DNA from: Pseudomonas entomophila
GTDB lineage: Bacteria; Pseudomonadota; Gammaproteobacteria; Pseudomonadales; Pseudomonadaceae
Assembly: GCF_029478665.1 (NCBI RefSeq)
Contig: NZ_JARPQB010000015.1
Location: forward strand, 1-64,000
Length of the DNA: 64,000 nucleotides
Direction of reading: 5' to 3'
Below the pieces are notes generated by a model that saw only the letters and a list, made by a program, of their open reading frames with translations, did no database searches and was not told where the DNA came from. Both the position numbers and the translations under genes were made by a program. This document shows, one piece after another, positions 17,701-26,977 of this stretch (positions are counted from its first letter, which is position 1; every line of letters begins with the position of its first letter).

Positions 17701-18765
17701 GTATTGGAAAACCGCTTGCTCAATACCTCCGGATCGACGAAGGAAACCCGTCAGCTGGTGTTTGACCTGCGCGACAGCGGCTTCACCTATCAACCGGGCG
17801 ACGCGTTGGGGGTGTGGCCACGCAATTGCCCGGCGCTGGTCGAGGAGTTGTTGCAACGGATGCAACTCGATGGGCAGGCCACGGTCGAGCTCAAGGGGCA
17901 TGCGCCAATGCCGCTTTCGGTCGCGCTGGAACAGCACCTGGACATCACCCGGGTCACCCCGCAGCAACTCGAGCGGTTCAGCCAAGGCAGCGACGACCTG
18001 CGCCGTCTGCTGCAACCAGAGCGCAAGGCCGAATTGAAGGCCTGGCTGCATGGGCGGCAACTGACCGATGTGTTGAGCGCCTTTCCACAGCGCTTGTCGC
18101 TGACGGACTGGTTGGGCTTGCTCAAGCCCTTGCAGCCACGCCTTTACTCGATCAGCTCCAGCCCCAACGCGCATCCCGACCAGGTACACCTGACCGTCTC
18201 GACCGTGCGCTACGGGGAGCGCAAAGGTGTCTGTTCAAGCTTCCTCGCCGACCGCGCTGGCGCGTTGGAGGTGGCGATCTTCCCGCAGCCGTCGAAGCAC
18301 TTCCGCCTGCCCGAGGACGATGCCACGCCGATCATCATGATTGGCCCTGGCACCGGTATCGCGCCGTTTCGCGCCTTTCTGGAGGAGCGCGAGGTGCGCC
18401 AGGCGAGCGGGCGCAACTGGCTGTTCTTCGGCGAGCAGCATGCGGCCAGCGATTTCTATTACCGCGAGCAGTTGCTGGCTTGGGAGGGCAGTGGGCACTT
18501 GCGGTTGAGTACCGCGTTCTCCCGTGACCAGCCAGAGAAGATCTATGTGCAGCAACGCTTGCTGGAACAGGGCGCCGAGCTGTGGCAATGGCTGGAGGAG
18601 GGCGCCTTCATCTATGTCTGCGGTGATGCCCAGCGCATGGCCAGGGATGTGGATGCGGCGCTGCGCCAGGTGGTGGCGGTGCAGGGTGGGATGAGTGGTG
18701 AGGCAGCGGCTGCCTGGGTCGAGGCGCTGGGCAAGGCCGGGCGCTATCGGCGGGATGTGTACTGA
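14770..18765 (+). CDS. nasA: assimilatory nitrate reductase fused to CysJ-like flavoprotein
   Basis: 1331 residues from ATG 14770 ([18 protein letters not shown]). The first ~720 residues are a molybdopterin nitrate reductase with [4Fe-4S] cysteines C10, C13, C17 and C45. From about 811 a flavodoxin domain begins ([15 protein letters not shown]), followed by an FAD/NADPH reductase of CysJ type ([11 protein letters not shown] near 1122, [14 protein letters not shown] near 1189, terminal RDVY). The flavoprotein half would feed NADPH electrons via FAD and FMN to the Mo site, replacing the separate NasB/NarB electron donors. It reduces nitrate to nitrite in the cytoplasm. Followed by nirBD; the leader carries an ANTAR-type hairpin. 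The ribosome site is AGGAGA, ten bases upstream. Confidence 0.96.
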   Translation: MSSSEVRSVCPYCGVGCGIVMSVADGKVVKVSGDKQHPSNFGRLCTKGLTAHIPLSTGRMACAWLRRQRDQQPVRAGLDEAIAESASRLRAIIDQHGADAVALYVSGQMSLEAQYLANKLAKGYIRTRHIESNSRLCMASAGSGYKQSLGADGPPGSYQDFEHAEVFLVIGANMADCHPILFLRLLDRVKGGARLIVVDPRRTATADKADLFLQLRPGTDLALLNGLLHLLHANGHTDPDFIARHTEGWEALPAFLADYTPERVAAITGLAEADIRQAATWIGESENWMSCWTMGLNQSIHGTFNSNALCNLHLATGAICRLGSGPFSLTGQPNAMGGREMGYMGPGLPGQRSAQVEADRAFVERQWQLAPGTLRSDGGEGTVALFEQMKQGEVKACWIICSNPVASVANRQQVIDGLCQAELVICQDAFLDTETNRQADILLPAALWAEGEGVMINSERNLTLMPRAVEPPGESLEDWRLIARVACAMGYGQAFDYPDAEAVYEEIRRFWNPATGYDLRGIGYPELRESPRQWPCAPGREAPRSPLRYRNDGVSQPLLHDEQGARPALAFPTPSGKARFLARPWLPAAEQADEAYPFVLNTGRVQHQWHTLTKTGQVPSLNKLEPGPFVEINPEDAKRLGIRDRDTVAIRSRRGLAQLPARVSDRVLPGNCFAPFHWNDLYGEQLAINAVTCDAVDPTSLQPAFKYCAVALERVAGERIDAIDLVSEPSHMPTATLSRLLGLDVLPAPELAEDERHYLQGFLFGLGQARAEGVPRLPVEAPLAPARRLFVDGLLAALFTQPPAASEVPSHHVVWASQTGNSETLAERCAQHLREAGLPVRLSCMDALGPAQLQGAASVLLIASTFGDGDAPDCATAFWQALQGEEGGHCATLPYAVLALGDSSYDQFCGFGRKLDQRLAELGARRLLARVDCEGDADEAFSAWLGALMEQLGSAMPAPAEPKPVTGYGKQQPWRAAVLENRLLNTSGSTKETRQLVFDLRDSGFTYQPGDALGVWPRNCPALVEELLQRMQLDGQATVELKGHAPMPLSVALEQHLDITRVTPQQLERFSQGSDDLRRLLQPERKAELKAWLHGRQLTDVLSAFPQRLSLTDWLGLLKPLQPRLYSISSSPNAHPDQVHLTVSTVRYGERKGVCSSFLADRAGALEVAIFPQPSKHFRLPEDDATPIIMIGPGTGIAPFRAFLEEREVRQASGRNWLFFGEQHAASDFYYREQLLAWEGSGHLRLSTAFSRDQPEKIYVQQRLLEQGAELWQWLEEGAFIYVCGDAQRMARDVDAALRQVVAVQGGMSGEAAAAWVEALGKAGRYRRDVY

Positions 18766-18822
18766 GCGCCCCGTGATGGTGAGCCCTGCACCCAAGCGGT
18801 GCATCTGCACGGGCATGATCTC

Positions 18823-18907
18823 TGTAGGAGCGGCTTCAGCCGCGATCATCCGCGAAGCGGATGCCAGGCCCCGCGCCGCCCGCATCGCGGCTGAAGCCGC
18901 TCCTACA
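18823..18907. repeat. REP-like inverted pair, GGCTTCAGCC family
   Basis: TGTAGGAGCGGCTTCAGCCG starts at 18823 and its inverse ends at 18907, between nasA and the nirB leader. Related copies: 22091, 45301, 53037 and 57653. Confidence 0.9.
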
Positions 18908-18948
18908 GGCACATTGGCACATTCCCTGCTTCGACAATTGCACAAATG

Positions 18949-18978
18949 CCCCGCTGGTCAACGGCGATCATCCAGGGG
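18949..18978 (+). promoter_or_regulatory. nirB leader ANTAR-type hairpin
   Basis: CCCC-g-CTGG-TC pairs with GA-(TCAT)-CCAG-GGG around the hexaloop AACGGC (A1, G4), almost the same loop as AACGCC in the nasA leader. A second, weaker candidate with loop ACTGAT (also A1, G4) follows at about 18980-19000, immediately before the strong terminator hairpin. Two such hairpins ahead of a terminator is the known arrangement for ANTAR antitermination. Confidence 0.5.
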
Positions 18979-19000
18979 CCTCACACTGATGAGTACAGGC

Positions 19001-19042
19001 AAAGGCGCCTGGAGCTTCGGCTCCAGGCGCCTTTTTGTTTTC
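19001..19042 (+). terminator. attenuator-like terminator in nirB leader
   Basis: A perfect 15-bp stem AAAGGCGCCTGGAGC / GCTCCAGGCGCCTTT with a TTCG tetraloop runs into TTTTTGTTTT, ending about 20 bases before the nirB start. nasA ends 235 bases upstream with a REP element in between, so this very strong terminator sits in the nirB leader rather than directly behind nasA. Confidence 0.9.
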
Positions 19043-19060
19043 CGTGATCGAGGATCGGCT

Positions 19061-21616
19061 ATGAAGGCAACAGCGAACGGCGCACCACGTGCGCGACTGG
19101 TCATCGTCGGCAATGGCATGGTCGGCCACCACTGCGTCGAGCAACTGCTCGAGCGGGGTGCCCAGGACCGTTTCGAGCTGCATGTGTTCGGCGAGGAACG
19201 CCAGCGCGCCTACGACCGGGTGCACCTGTCCGAGTACTTCACCGGTAGCTGTGCCGAGACCCTGGCCCTGTGCGAGCAGGACTTCTACACGCGCCACGGG
19301 GTGCACCTGCACCTGGGCGAAGCGGTGCTGGAGATCGACCGCGAGCGCTGCGAAGTGGTCACCGGCGCAGGCCGCTACGGCTATGACCAACTCATCCTGG
19401 CCACCGGTTCGTATCCCTTCGTGCCGCCAATCGAAGGTTCCAGCGGCAATGCCCGATTGGTCTACCGCACGCTCGATGACCTCGACGCCATCCGCGATGC
19501 CGCCGCCGACGCCCGCCGTGGCGTGGTGGTGGGCGGTGGCCTGCTGGGCCTGGAGGCCGCCAACGCCCTGAAGTCGCTGGGCCTGGAAGCGCATGTGGTG
19601 GAGTTCGCCCCGCGGCTGATGCCGGTGCAGCTCGACGCTGAAGGCGGCGCGGCCCTCAAGGCGCAGATTGAAGCCCTTGGCGTGGGCGTGCACCTGTCCC
19701 GCGCCACCCAGTCGATCGGCGCGGGCGACGACTATCGCTACCGCATGCAGTTCGACGGCGGCGAATACCTGGAGACCGACCTGATCGTGTTCTCCGCCGG
19801 CATCCGCCCCCAGGACGCCCTGGGCCGTGCCTGTGGCCTGGACATCGCCGCGCGTGGCGGCGTGGTGATCGACAACCATTGCCGCAGCAGCGACCCGCGG
19901 ATTTTCGCCATCGGTGAATGCGCCTCGTGGAACGGCAGCGTGTTCGGCCTGGTTGCGCCGGGCTACGCGATGGCACGCAACCTCGCGGCCTTGCTGCTCG
20001 GTGACAAGGCGGACGCGTTCACCGGCGCCGACATGTCGACCAAGCTCAAGCTGCTGGGCGTCGATGTCGGCTCCATCGGCGACGCCCATGGCGCCACGCC
20101 GGGCGCGCGCAGCTACCGCTTCATCGACGAGGCCAACGCCGCCTACCGCCGCCTGGTGGTGGATGCCAGCGGCAAGCACGTGCTCGGCGCGGTGCTGGTC
20201 GGCGACAACAGCTACTACGACACCCTGCTGCAATATGCCCAGAACGGCATTGCGCTGCCGGCCGACCCGGCTGCGCTGATCCTGCCGCAAAGTGGCGGCG
20301 CACCAGCCCTTGGTGCCGATGCGCTGCCCGACAGCGCGACCATCTGTTCGTGCCACAACGTCAGCAAGGGCGCGGTATGCGCAGCCATCGACAGCGGTTG
20401 TGGCGACCTCGCCGCCGTGAAGGGCTGCACCAAGGCGGCCACCGGCTGTGGGGGCTGCGCGGCGCTGCTCAAGCAGGTGTTCGAGCATGAGTTGACCGCC
20501 CGTGGCGTGACCGTGGACAAAAGCCTGTGCGAACACTTCGCCTACACCCGCCAGGAGCTCTACGCCCTGGTGCGGGTCGAGGGCATCCGCAGCTTCGACG
20601 AATTGCTCGCGCGCCATGGTCGCGGCCATGTCGGGTGCGACATCTGCAAGCCCACGGTGGGCTCGATCCTTGCCTCATGCTGGAACCAGCCGATCATGGA
20701 CCCATCGCTGGTGCCCCTGCAGGACACCAACGACACCTTCATGGCCAACATGCAGAAGAACGGCACCTACTCGGTGGTGCCGCGCATCCCTGGTGGCGAG
20801 ATCACCCCGGACAAGCTGATCGTGATCGGCCAGGTGGCGAAGAAATACGACCTCTACACCAAGATCACCGGCGGCCAGCGCATCGACCTGTTTGGTGCCC
20901 AACTGCACGAGTTGCCGCTGATCTGGGGCGAGTTGATCGAGGCCGGCTTCGAGACCGGGCACGCCTATGGCAAGTCGACGCGCACGGTGAAGTCCTGCGT
21001 GGGCAGCACCTGGTGCCGCTATGGTGTGCAGGACAGCGTGGCCATGGCCTTGCGCCTGGAGGACCGCTACAAGGGCCTGCGCTCGCCGCACAAGCTCAAG
21101 TTCGCGGTGTCGGGCTGCACCCGCGAGTGCGCCGAGGCACAGAGCAAGGATATCGGCGTGATCGCCACCGACAAGGGTTGGAACCTGTATGTCTGCGGCA
21201 ACGGCGGCATGCGCCCGCGGCATGCCGAACTGTTCGCCACCGACTTGGACGACGAGACACTGGTACGCCTGATCGACCGGGTGCTGATGTTCTACATCCG
21301 CACCGCCGACAAGCTGCAGCGCACCTCGGTGTGGCGCGAAAGCCTGGAAGGCGGGCTGGATTACCTCAAGGCGGTGATCCTCGACGACAGCCTGGGCCTC
21401 GGCCACGAGCTGGAGGCGCAGATGCAGCAGGTGGTCGACCGCTACGAATGCGAATGGGCCAACGCCCTGAAAGACCCCGAGAAGCTCAAGCGCTTCCGCA
21501 CCTTCGTCAACGATCAGCGCCCTGACCCCGATGTGCATTTCGTTCGCGAGCGCGAACAGCGCCGGCCCGCCGCGCCGCTGCACCTGATCCCCACCATCAC
21601 CGAGGAGGCTGTCTGA
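19061..21616 (+). CDS. nirB: nitrite reductase (NADH) large subunit
   Basis: 851 residues from ATG 19061 (MKATANGAPRARLVIVGNGMVG). Domains in order: FAD/NAD(P)H oxidoreductase (residues 1 to ~410; LVIVGNGMVGHHCVEQL and VVGGGLLGLEAANAL dinucleotide folds), two BFD-type [2Fe-2S] modules (CSCHNVSKGAVCAAI ... CGGCAALL; then HVGCDICKPTVGS), ferredoxin-like half, and the siroheme/[4Fe-4S] domain with cysteines in KSCVGSTWCRYG and VSGCTRECAEAQ. It reduces nitrite to ammonium with NADH in the cytoplasm. Its stop overlaps the nirD start (TGATG). Expression probably depends on read-through of the leader terminator. Confidence 0.97.
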   Translation: MKATANGAPRARLVIVGNGMVGHHCVEQLLERGAQDRFELHVFGEERQRAYDRVHLSEYFTGSCAETLALCEQDFYTRHGVHLHLGEAVLEIDRERCEVVTGAGRYGYDQLILATGSYPFVPPIEGSSGNARLVYRTLDDLDAIRDAAADARRGVVVGGGLLGLEAANALKSLGLEAHVVEFAPRLMPVQLDAEGGAALKAQIEALGVGVHLSRATQSIGAGDDYRYRMQFDGGEYLETDLIVFSAGIRPQDALGRACGLDIAARGGVVIDNHCRSSDPRIFAIGECASWNGSVFGLVAPGYAMARNLAALLLGDKADAFTGADMSTKLKLLGVDVGSIGDAHGATPGARSYRFIDEANAAYRRLVVDASGKHVLGAVLVGDNSYYDTLLQYAQNGIALPADPAALILPQSGGAPALGADALPDSATICSCHNVSKGAVCAAIDSGCGDLAAVKGCTKAATGCGGCAALLKQVFEHELTARGVTVDKSLCEHFAYTRQELYALVRVEGIRSFDELLARHGRGHVGCDICKPTVGSILASCWNQPIMDPSLVPLQDTNDTFMANMQKNGTYSVVPRIPGGEITPDKLIVIGQVAKKYDLYTKITGGQRIDLFGAQLHELPLIWGELIEAGFETGHAYGKSTRTVKSCVGSTWCRYGVQDSVAMALRLEDRYKGLRSPHKLKFAVSGCTRECAEAQSKDIGVIATDKGWNLYVCGNGGMRPRHAELFATDLDDETLVRLIDRVLMFYIRTADKLQRTSVWRESLEGGLDYLKAVILDDSLGLGHELEAQMQQVVDRYECEWANALKDPEKLKRFRTFVNDQRPDPDVHFVREREQRRPAAPLHLIPTITEEAV

Positions 21617-21978
21617 TGAACCGTTCCAATGTTGCCGTGACACAACCTTTGCACTGGCAGGCGGTGTGCCAGGTCCGCGATCTGGTGGCCGACTCGGGCG
21701 TGGTGGCCTGGCTCGACGGCGAGCAGGTGGCGCTGTTCTACCTGCCAGGGCGCGAGCAGGTGCTGTATGCCGTCGACAACCGTGATCCGCGGTCAGGGGC
21801 CAATGTCATTGGCCGCGGCCTGGTCGGCAGCCTGGGTGACGAGCTGGTGGTGGCGGCGCCGTTGTACAAGCAGCATTTCAGCTTGCAGGACGGGCGCTGC
21901 CTGGAGGATCCGGCGCAGCGGCTGCGGGTGTGGCCGGTGCGGGTGACCGGGGAACACGTAGAGATCGCCCAGCACTGA
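21616..21978 (+). CDS. nirD: nitrite reductase (NADH) small subunit
   Basis: 120 residues beginning MNRSNVAVTQPLHWQAVCQVRDLVADSGVVAWLDGEQVALFYL. The protein has the Rieske-like beta fold of NirD with the typical YAVDNRDPRSGANVIGRGLVGSLGDELVVAAPLYKQHF block. The CXH...CXXH cluster ligands of true Rieske proteins are absent, as is normal for NirD. It is the accessory subunit of NirB. The start codon overlaps the nirB stop, giving fixed stoichiometry. Confidence 0.95.
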   Translation: MNRSNVAVTQPLHWQAVCQVRDLVADSGVVAWLDGEQVALFYLPGREQVLYAVDNRDPRSGANVIGRGLVGSLGDELVVAAPLYKQHFSLQDGRCLEDPAQRLRVWPVRVTGEHVEIAQH

Positions 21979-21993
21979 CTTAGCACGAACTTT

Positions 21994-22113
21994 GTAGGAG
22001 CCAGCCTTGCTGGCGAAGGCCACACCGCGGTCCCGCGTCGGACCCGGTTCGCCAGCAAAGCTGGCTCCTACAGAGCCCGGCGCGCCCCCTGTAGGAGCGG
22101 CTTCAGCCGCGAT
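21994..22113. repeat. two REP-like elements of different families
   Basis: An inverted pair with core AGCCAGCCTTGCTGGCGAA (21994 onward; inverse ending 22071) belongs to the CCAGC-TTG-CTGG family also seen at 59970 and 62400. A single GTAGGAGCGGCTTCAGCCGC element (22091-22113) follows. They fill the gap between nirD and the rhs gene. Confidence 0.88.
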
Positions 22114-22261
22114 AGGGCCGGCACCACCACCCACGGCCCCACGCTTTCCCACACCCACCTCAGGGTTTCCCCCATGGCCGAACCACCCCTGCCTTAGTAT
22201 CATTTCGCCCTTACGGACCACCCGGGACCCCGCGTCCCCCGCCTAGGAAGGCCCTTTCACG

Positions 22262-25200
22262 ATGTCTGCCGCACCCGCTAGCGCCGAGCCCACCACGCGC
22301 GAAATCCAGATCGCCATTGCCCCCCTCGACACCCTCCTCAGCGAAGACCTCGGCGCGGCCGCCGCGTCCGTCGACCACTGGCTGCAGGAAATCAGCTACG
22401 GTCTGGTCGATCTGCAACTGCTGCGCCAAGCCGCCGAAACGGTGCCGGCCATGGCCAACGCCCTGGCCTGCGTGGACGCCCTGATCGACATCCTCGAACT
22501 GGTCGAAAGCCCTTCCCCCGACCCCCTACTGTGGGTCAGCCTGGGCATCAACCTGATCGGCATCGTCCCCTATCCACCCGGCCTGTCCCGCGCCCGCACG
22601 GTGCTGCGCCCGGTGCTGCAGCTAACCCGCCAGACCCTGCGCCGCCGCCCCGGCGCGCACATCGGCGCGGTGATCCTGGAAATCATCGACGGCCACCTGC
22701 ACGCCAATATCCGCGGTGCTCTGGAGCACTACGTGCGCGAGGCCTTGGCCCAGTTGCCGGCCATGCTCAGCGCTGCCGCCGAGACTGCGCGCCTGCTGTT
22801 CAACAGCCTGGCCAAGACTATTAGCGCCGCCGCCCGTGGCGACCTGGATGCCGCCAGCAGCCACCGCCTGGCCCGCGCACAGATGGCCCAGGTGGCGCTG
22901 TACGACTCGGCCCTCGAAACCGACGCCTGGCGCCTGGCCCTGTCGGCCTTGGCCAATGCCACCGAGGGCAGCCTCAAGGACGGCTACAACAGCGTCGCCC
23001 GTCACTTCAGCGGCGAGCTGGACACCCTGCTCGGGCCGCTGATCCGCACCCTCGAGGACCTGGCCAAGGTCGTGCCCCGCCGCCTGCAGGCCCTGGGCAG
23101 CGCCGGTATGGAAAACAGCATCGCCTGGCTGCTGACCCGCCTGCTCGAGACCGTGCTGGCCAACCCGCGCCGCCCAGGCATGGCCGTCGCCATCCGCCCC
23201 GGCGTCACCCACCAGGCCCGGCATGTCCACGCGGAAGGGCCGACCGAGGTGGTGCGCAGCCAGGTTCGTGCCAACAAGCAGCCCAAGCCCGAAAAGAACG
23301 GCCCCTGTGCCTGCACCGGGTTCAGCATCGGCCATGTGCTCGGGGACGAGACACTGGCCCATCAGGATTTCAGCCTGTCCGGGCCGTTCCCGGTCAATTG
23401 GACGCGGGTGTACAACTCGCGGCTGGCCAAGCTGGACGACGGCAGCCTCGGCGCCCGCTGGATCACCGAATTCACCACCTGCCTCGATGTCATGGACAAG
23501 GGCGTGGTGTTCCACGACAGCGACGGCCGCAGCCACGACTACCCACTGCCCAAGGTCGGCAAGCCGCACTACGACCCGATCGAATATGTCAGCCTGGTGC
23601 GCACCGCCGAGCAGCAACTGGTGTTGCTGCGTGGCCTGGACCGCCGCGAAACCTATGCCCGTCAGGGTGACCGCTTCTACCTGACGCATATCCAGCTGCG
23701 CAGCGGCGCCGGGGCAATGCTGCACTACGAGCACCAGTTCAACGGCCGGCCAGTGCTGTCGGACATCAACACCTATTCCGACAACGACCCCGAAAAAGTC
23801 CACCTGCAACTGGGCACCTTGCTCGATGACCATGGCCATATCCAGGGCCTGTGGCAGGTGGTCGATGGCACGCCGCTGCGTCAGCTGTGCGGCTACCACT
23901 ACGACGCCCACGGCGACCTGATCGCCGCCCAGGACGAGCACGGCGCCGCCTGGCACTACCAGTACCGCCAGCACCTGATCACCCGCTACACCGACCGAAC
24001 CGGGCGCGGCATCAACCTCGAATGGGACGGCAGCGGCCCGCACGCCAAGGCCATCCACGAATGGGCCGACGACGGCAGCTTCGAGACCCGCCTGGCCTGG
24101 GACCCGAACATCCGCCTGACCTATGTCACCGACGCCCACGGCCAGGAAACCTGGCACTACTACGACGCCCTGGGCTACACCTACCGCCTGGTCCACCCGG
24201 ACGGCCGCGAGGAGTGGCTGTTCCGCGACCAGCGCAAGAACGTCATCCGCCACGTCCACCCCGACGGCAGCCAGGACCGCTACAGCTACGATGAGCGCAG
24301 CAACCTGCTGCAGCACATCCGCGCCGACCACAGCACGGTGCACTACGCCTACGACGATCACGACCAGCCGATCAAGCTGCGTGATGCCGAGGGTGGCTTG
24401 TGGCTACGCGATTATGACGAACGCGGCAACCTGGTCGAGAGCATCGATCCGCTGGGCCACAAGACTGAGTTCGCCTACACCCCGGCCGGATTGGTCAAGG
24501 CGATCAAGGATGCGTTGGGCAACGAAAAGACACTTGCCTACAATGCCGCCGGACAACTGCTTGAGTACACCGACTGCTCGGGCAAGACCAGCCAGTGGAC
24601 GTACAACGCTTTCGGTCAGCTGACTGCCTTCAACGATGCGGCGGGCAACAAGACCGCCTACGAGTACCAGGCCGGTCAACTGGCCAAGGTCACCCACCCG
24701 GACAAGACCGAGGAGCGCTTCAACTACGACGCCGAAGGGCGTCTGCTGGCCCATGTCGATGCGCTCGACCGCTGCACCACGTGGTCCTATACCGCCGCAG
24801 GTATGCTCGCTGAGCGCATCGATGCCAACGAACACACCCTGCGCTACCGCTGGGACAAGCTCGGCCGCCTGATCGGGTTGGAAAACGAGAACACCAGCAA
24901 GGCCACCTTCCTCTACGACCCGGTCGGTCGCCTGCTGCAAGAAACTGGCTTCGATGGCCTGGTCACCCGCTACCAGTACGACCCGTACAGCGGTCGTCTC
25001 GCCTCGACTCAGGTTGGCCAGCGCCGTATCGAGCTGACCTTCGACCCAATGGGCCGATTGAGTGAGCGCACGGCGCGTCTAGGCAACCAAAGCCAGAGCG
25101 AAAGCTTCGCCTACGACGCCAATGGTCAGCTGATCCAGGCGGTCAACGCCGCCAGCAAGCTGCAATGGTTCCACGACGAAGCCGGCAACCTGACCCGTGA

Positions 25201-26977
25201 GCATCAACACTATTTGGCCACCGGCACGCCGATGGTCGCGGTGTGGCAGCACGAGTACGACGCGCTCAACCAACGTACTGCAACGATTCGCCCGGATGGC
25301 CACAAGGTCAGCTGGCTGACCTACGGCAGCGGCCACCTGCTCGGCATGACCCTCGACCAGCACGAGATGCTGGCCTATGAGCGCGATGACCTACACCGTG
25401 AAGTCGTGCGCCATCAGGGCAATAAACTGATGCAGACCCAGGCCTGGGACCCGGCCGGGCGTTTGCAGGAGCAACTGCTGGGCAGCCATGACGGCCAGTC
25501 CACGCTGCTCAAGCGCCAGTACCGCTACGATGCTGCCGGCCAACTGAGCAACATCCACGACAGCCGTCGCGGGCCGCTGGAGTACCAGTACGATCCGGTG
25601 GGTCGCTTGCTCAAGGCCACCAGCCGCCTGGGCGCGGAAACCTTCGCCTTCGACCCAGCCGGTAACCTGCTCGACCAGAAAACCCAGGAGCTGAACCGCC
25701 CGCTGGAAGCCGACCCACGGCGTAACAAGCTGATGGACAACCTGCTGCGCGAGTACGCCGGGACCCATTACCGCTACGACGAACGCGGCAACCTGGTCCA
25801 CCGCCTGCACAACGGTGCCCATGCGCATTTCACCTGGGACCTGTTCGACCGTCTGGCCAGCTACAACGACGACAAGCTCAAGGTCGACTACAGCTACGAC
25901 GCCCTGGGCCGGCGCCTGCACAAGCATTCGGTGGCGCATTTCTGGGACCGCCCGGAAGCAGGCACCGGCTGGAACCAACTGCAACGGGCCAAGCGTCAAC
26001 GTGAACTCGGCTGCGGTTTCACCCTGTTTGGTTGGGACGGCGACACCCTGGCCTGGGAAAGCTCACCGCCGCGTGATGACGGCGACAGCGGGCGCATCGT
26101 GCATTACCTGTACGAGCCAAACAGTTTCGTGCCGGTCGCCCAGGCTCTGCGCAAGAGCCCGATCCGCCTTCACAAGCAACCGGACTGGAGCCAGCGCGAG
26201 TACGACTTCGATCAGGATCCGTTGTGGCACACCGAGGTAAAACCACAGGCGTTCGACGCGATTGCCTGGTACCAGTGTGACCATCTCGGCACGCCGATGG
26301 AACTGACCGATGAGCAGGGCCACGTCGCCTGGACCGGACAGTACAAGGCCTGGGGTGAGGTGCGTGAGGAGCGCTCGGCGTGGGCCAAACAACATGGCCT
26401 GGGCAACCCGCTGCGCTTCCAGGGGCAGTACCACGATCATGAAACCGGGCTGCATTACAACCGCTATCGGTACTATGATCTACAATCAGGAAGATTCATT
26501 AGCCAGGACCCCATCAGCTATAGAGGTGGTCTGAACCTATACGCCTATGCACACAATCCGATCGAATGGATTGATCCCTTCGGGTTGGCAGGAAACCGAG
26601 CCAATCGTCGTGCAAAAGTGATTCTGGAAAACCTGGATACGTCGAGTGGAGGCCATGCTCATTCGAGGCATGGCGCACAGACGACCTTGGCTCAGCAAGA
26701 ACATCGGGCCAAGACTGGCATACCGCCGGATTGCCCTTGTGTGAAAAAGCCCAGGCCTGTCGACTCTACTCGATTCCTGAGTCATGTAGATCAACTGGAT
26801 GCAATACAGCGAGCTAAGGCGCAAATGAATAGAGATGGAACAAATAAGGTCATTATCGTTATGAATAGGACGATTGGTGAAGGCTACCGTAAAGGTGGTG
26901 GCAATTTGGAAAGCACCGCTTCTGTTACTGTGCTTCAGCGAAACCAACAAATTGTTACTGCGTACCCTCAATTATGA
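22262..26977 (+). CDS. Rhs polymorphic toxin with AT-rich C-terminal domain
   Basis: 1571 residues; AGGAAGG precedes ATG 22262. Residues 1 to ~340 are helical with a hydrophobic pair (LLWVSLGINLIGIVPYPPG), a likely T6SS-effector style N-terminus without PAAR. DUF6531-like segment CTGFSIGHVLGDETLAHQDFSLSGPFPVNW leads into about 1000 residues of YD/RHS repeats forming the toxin cage, ending NPIEWIDPFGLAG (self-cleavage type motif, ~1432-1444). The last 127 residues are the toxin: GGHAHSRHGAQT, DSTRF, TIGEGY and the terminal TAYP. This spacing of histidines, Ser-Thr and a terminal Thr resembles BECR-fold/RNase-A-like ribonuclease toxins, but the exact family is not certain. The base composition drops to AT-rich at ~26470. 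Overlaps its immunity gene by four bases. Confidence 0.93.
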   Translation: MSAAPASAEPTTREIQIAIAPLDTLLSEDLGAAAASVDHWLQEISYGLVDLQLLRQAAETVPAMANALACVDALIDILELVESPSPDPLLWVSLGINLIGIVPYPPGLSRARTVLRPVLQLTRQTLRRRPGAHIGAVILEIIDGHLHANIRGALEHYVREALAQLPAMLSAAAETARLLFNSLAKTISAAARGDLDAASSHRLARAQMAQVALYDSALETDAWRLALSALANATEGSLKDGYNSVARHFSGELDTLLGPLIRTLEDLAKVVPRRLQALGSAGMENSIAWLLTRLLETVLANPRRPGMAVAIRPGVTHQARHVHAEGPTEVVRSQVRANKQPKPEKNGPCACTGFSIGHVLGDETLAHQDFSLSGPFPVNWTRVYNSRLAKLDDGSLGARWITEFTTCLDVMDKGVVFHDSDGRSHDYPLPKVGKPHYDPIEYVSLVRTAEQQLVLLRGLDRRETYARQGDRFYLTHIQLRSGAGAMLHYEHQFNGRPVLSDINTYSDNDPEKVHLQLGTLLDDHGHIQGLWQVVDGTPLRQLCGYHYDAHGDLIAAQDEHGAAWHYQYRQHLITRYTDRTGRGINLEWDGSGPHAKAIHEWADDGSFETRLAWDPNIRLTYVTDAHGQETWHYYDALGYTYRLVHPDGREEWLFRDQRKNVIRHVHPDGSQDRYSYDERSNLLQHIRADHSTVHYAYDDHDQPIKLRDAEGGLWLRDYDERGNLVESIDPLGHKTEFAYTPAGLVKAIKDALGNEKTLAYNAAGQLLEYTDCSGKTSQWTYNAFGQLTAFNDAAGNKTAYEYQAGQLAKVTHPDKTEERFNYDAEGRLLAHVDALDRCTTWSYTAAGMLAERIDANEHTLRYRWDKLGRLIGLENENTSKATFLYDPVGRLLQETGFDGLVTRYQYDPYSGRLASTQVGQRRIELTFDPMGRLSERTARLGNQSQSESFAYDANGQLIQAVNAASKLQWFHDEAGNLTREHQHYLATGTPMVAVWQHEYDALNQRTATIRPDGHKVSWLTYGSGHLLGMTLDQHEMLAYERDDLHREVVRHQGNKLMQTQAWDPAGRLQEQLLGSHDGQSTLLKRQYRYDAAGQLSNIHDSRRGPLEYQYDPVGRLLKATSRLGAETFAFDPAGNLLDQKTQELNRPLEADPRRNKLMDNLLREYAGTHYRYDERGNLVHRLHNGAHAHFTWDLFDRLASYNDDKLKVDYSYDALGRRLHKHSVAHFWDRPEAGTGWNQLQRAKRQRELGCGFTLFGWDGDTLAWESSPPRDDGDSGRIVHYLYEPNSFVPVAQALRKSPIRLHKQPDWSQREYDFDQDPLWHTEVKPQAFDAIAWYQCDHLGTPMELTDEQGHVAWTGQYKAWGEVREERSAWAKQHGLGNPLRFQGQYHDHETGLHYNRYRYYDLQSGRFISQDPISYRGGLNLYAYAHNPIEWIDPFGLAGNRANRRAKVILENLDTSSGGHAHSRHGAQTTLAQQEHRAKTGIPPDCPCVKKPRPVDSTRFLSHVDQLDAIQRAKAQMNRDGTNKVIIVMNRTIGEGYRKGGGNLESTASVTVLQRNQQIVTAYPQL

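Noticed and set aside
14650..18189. Open reverse frame of 1179 codons opposite nasA
   Set aside because: It is antisense to a clearly functional gene; composition is Gln/His/Arg/Gly-rich without domains, as expected for a shadow frame in GC-rich DNA.
18823..18907. REP inverted pair considered as a CRISPR repeat or attenuator
   Set aside because: Only two arms, in inverted orientation, with no regular spacers; the same element recurs at many intergenic sites.
22622..24361. Long reverse ORF opposite the rhs gene
   Set aside because: Antisense shadow; Val/Gly/Ala/Gln-rich and without domains.
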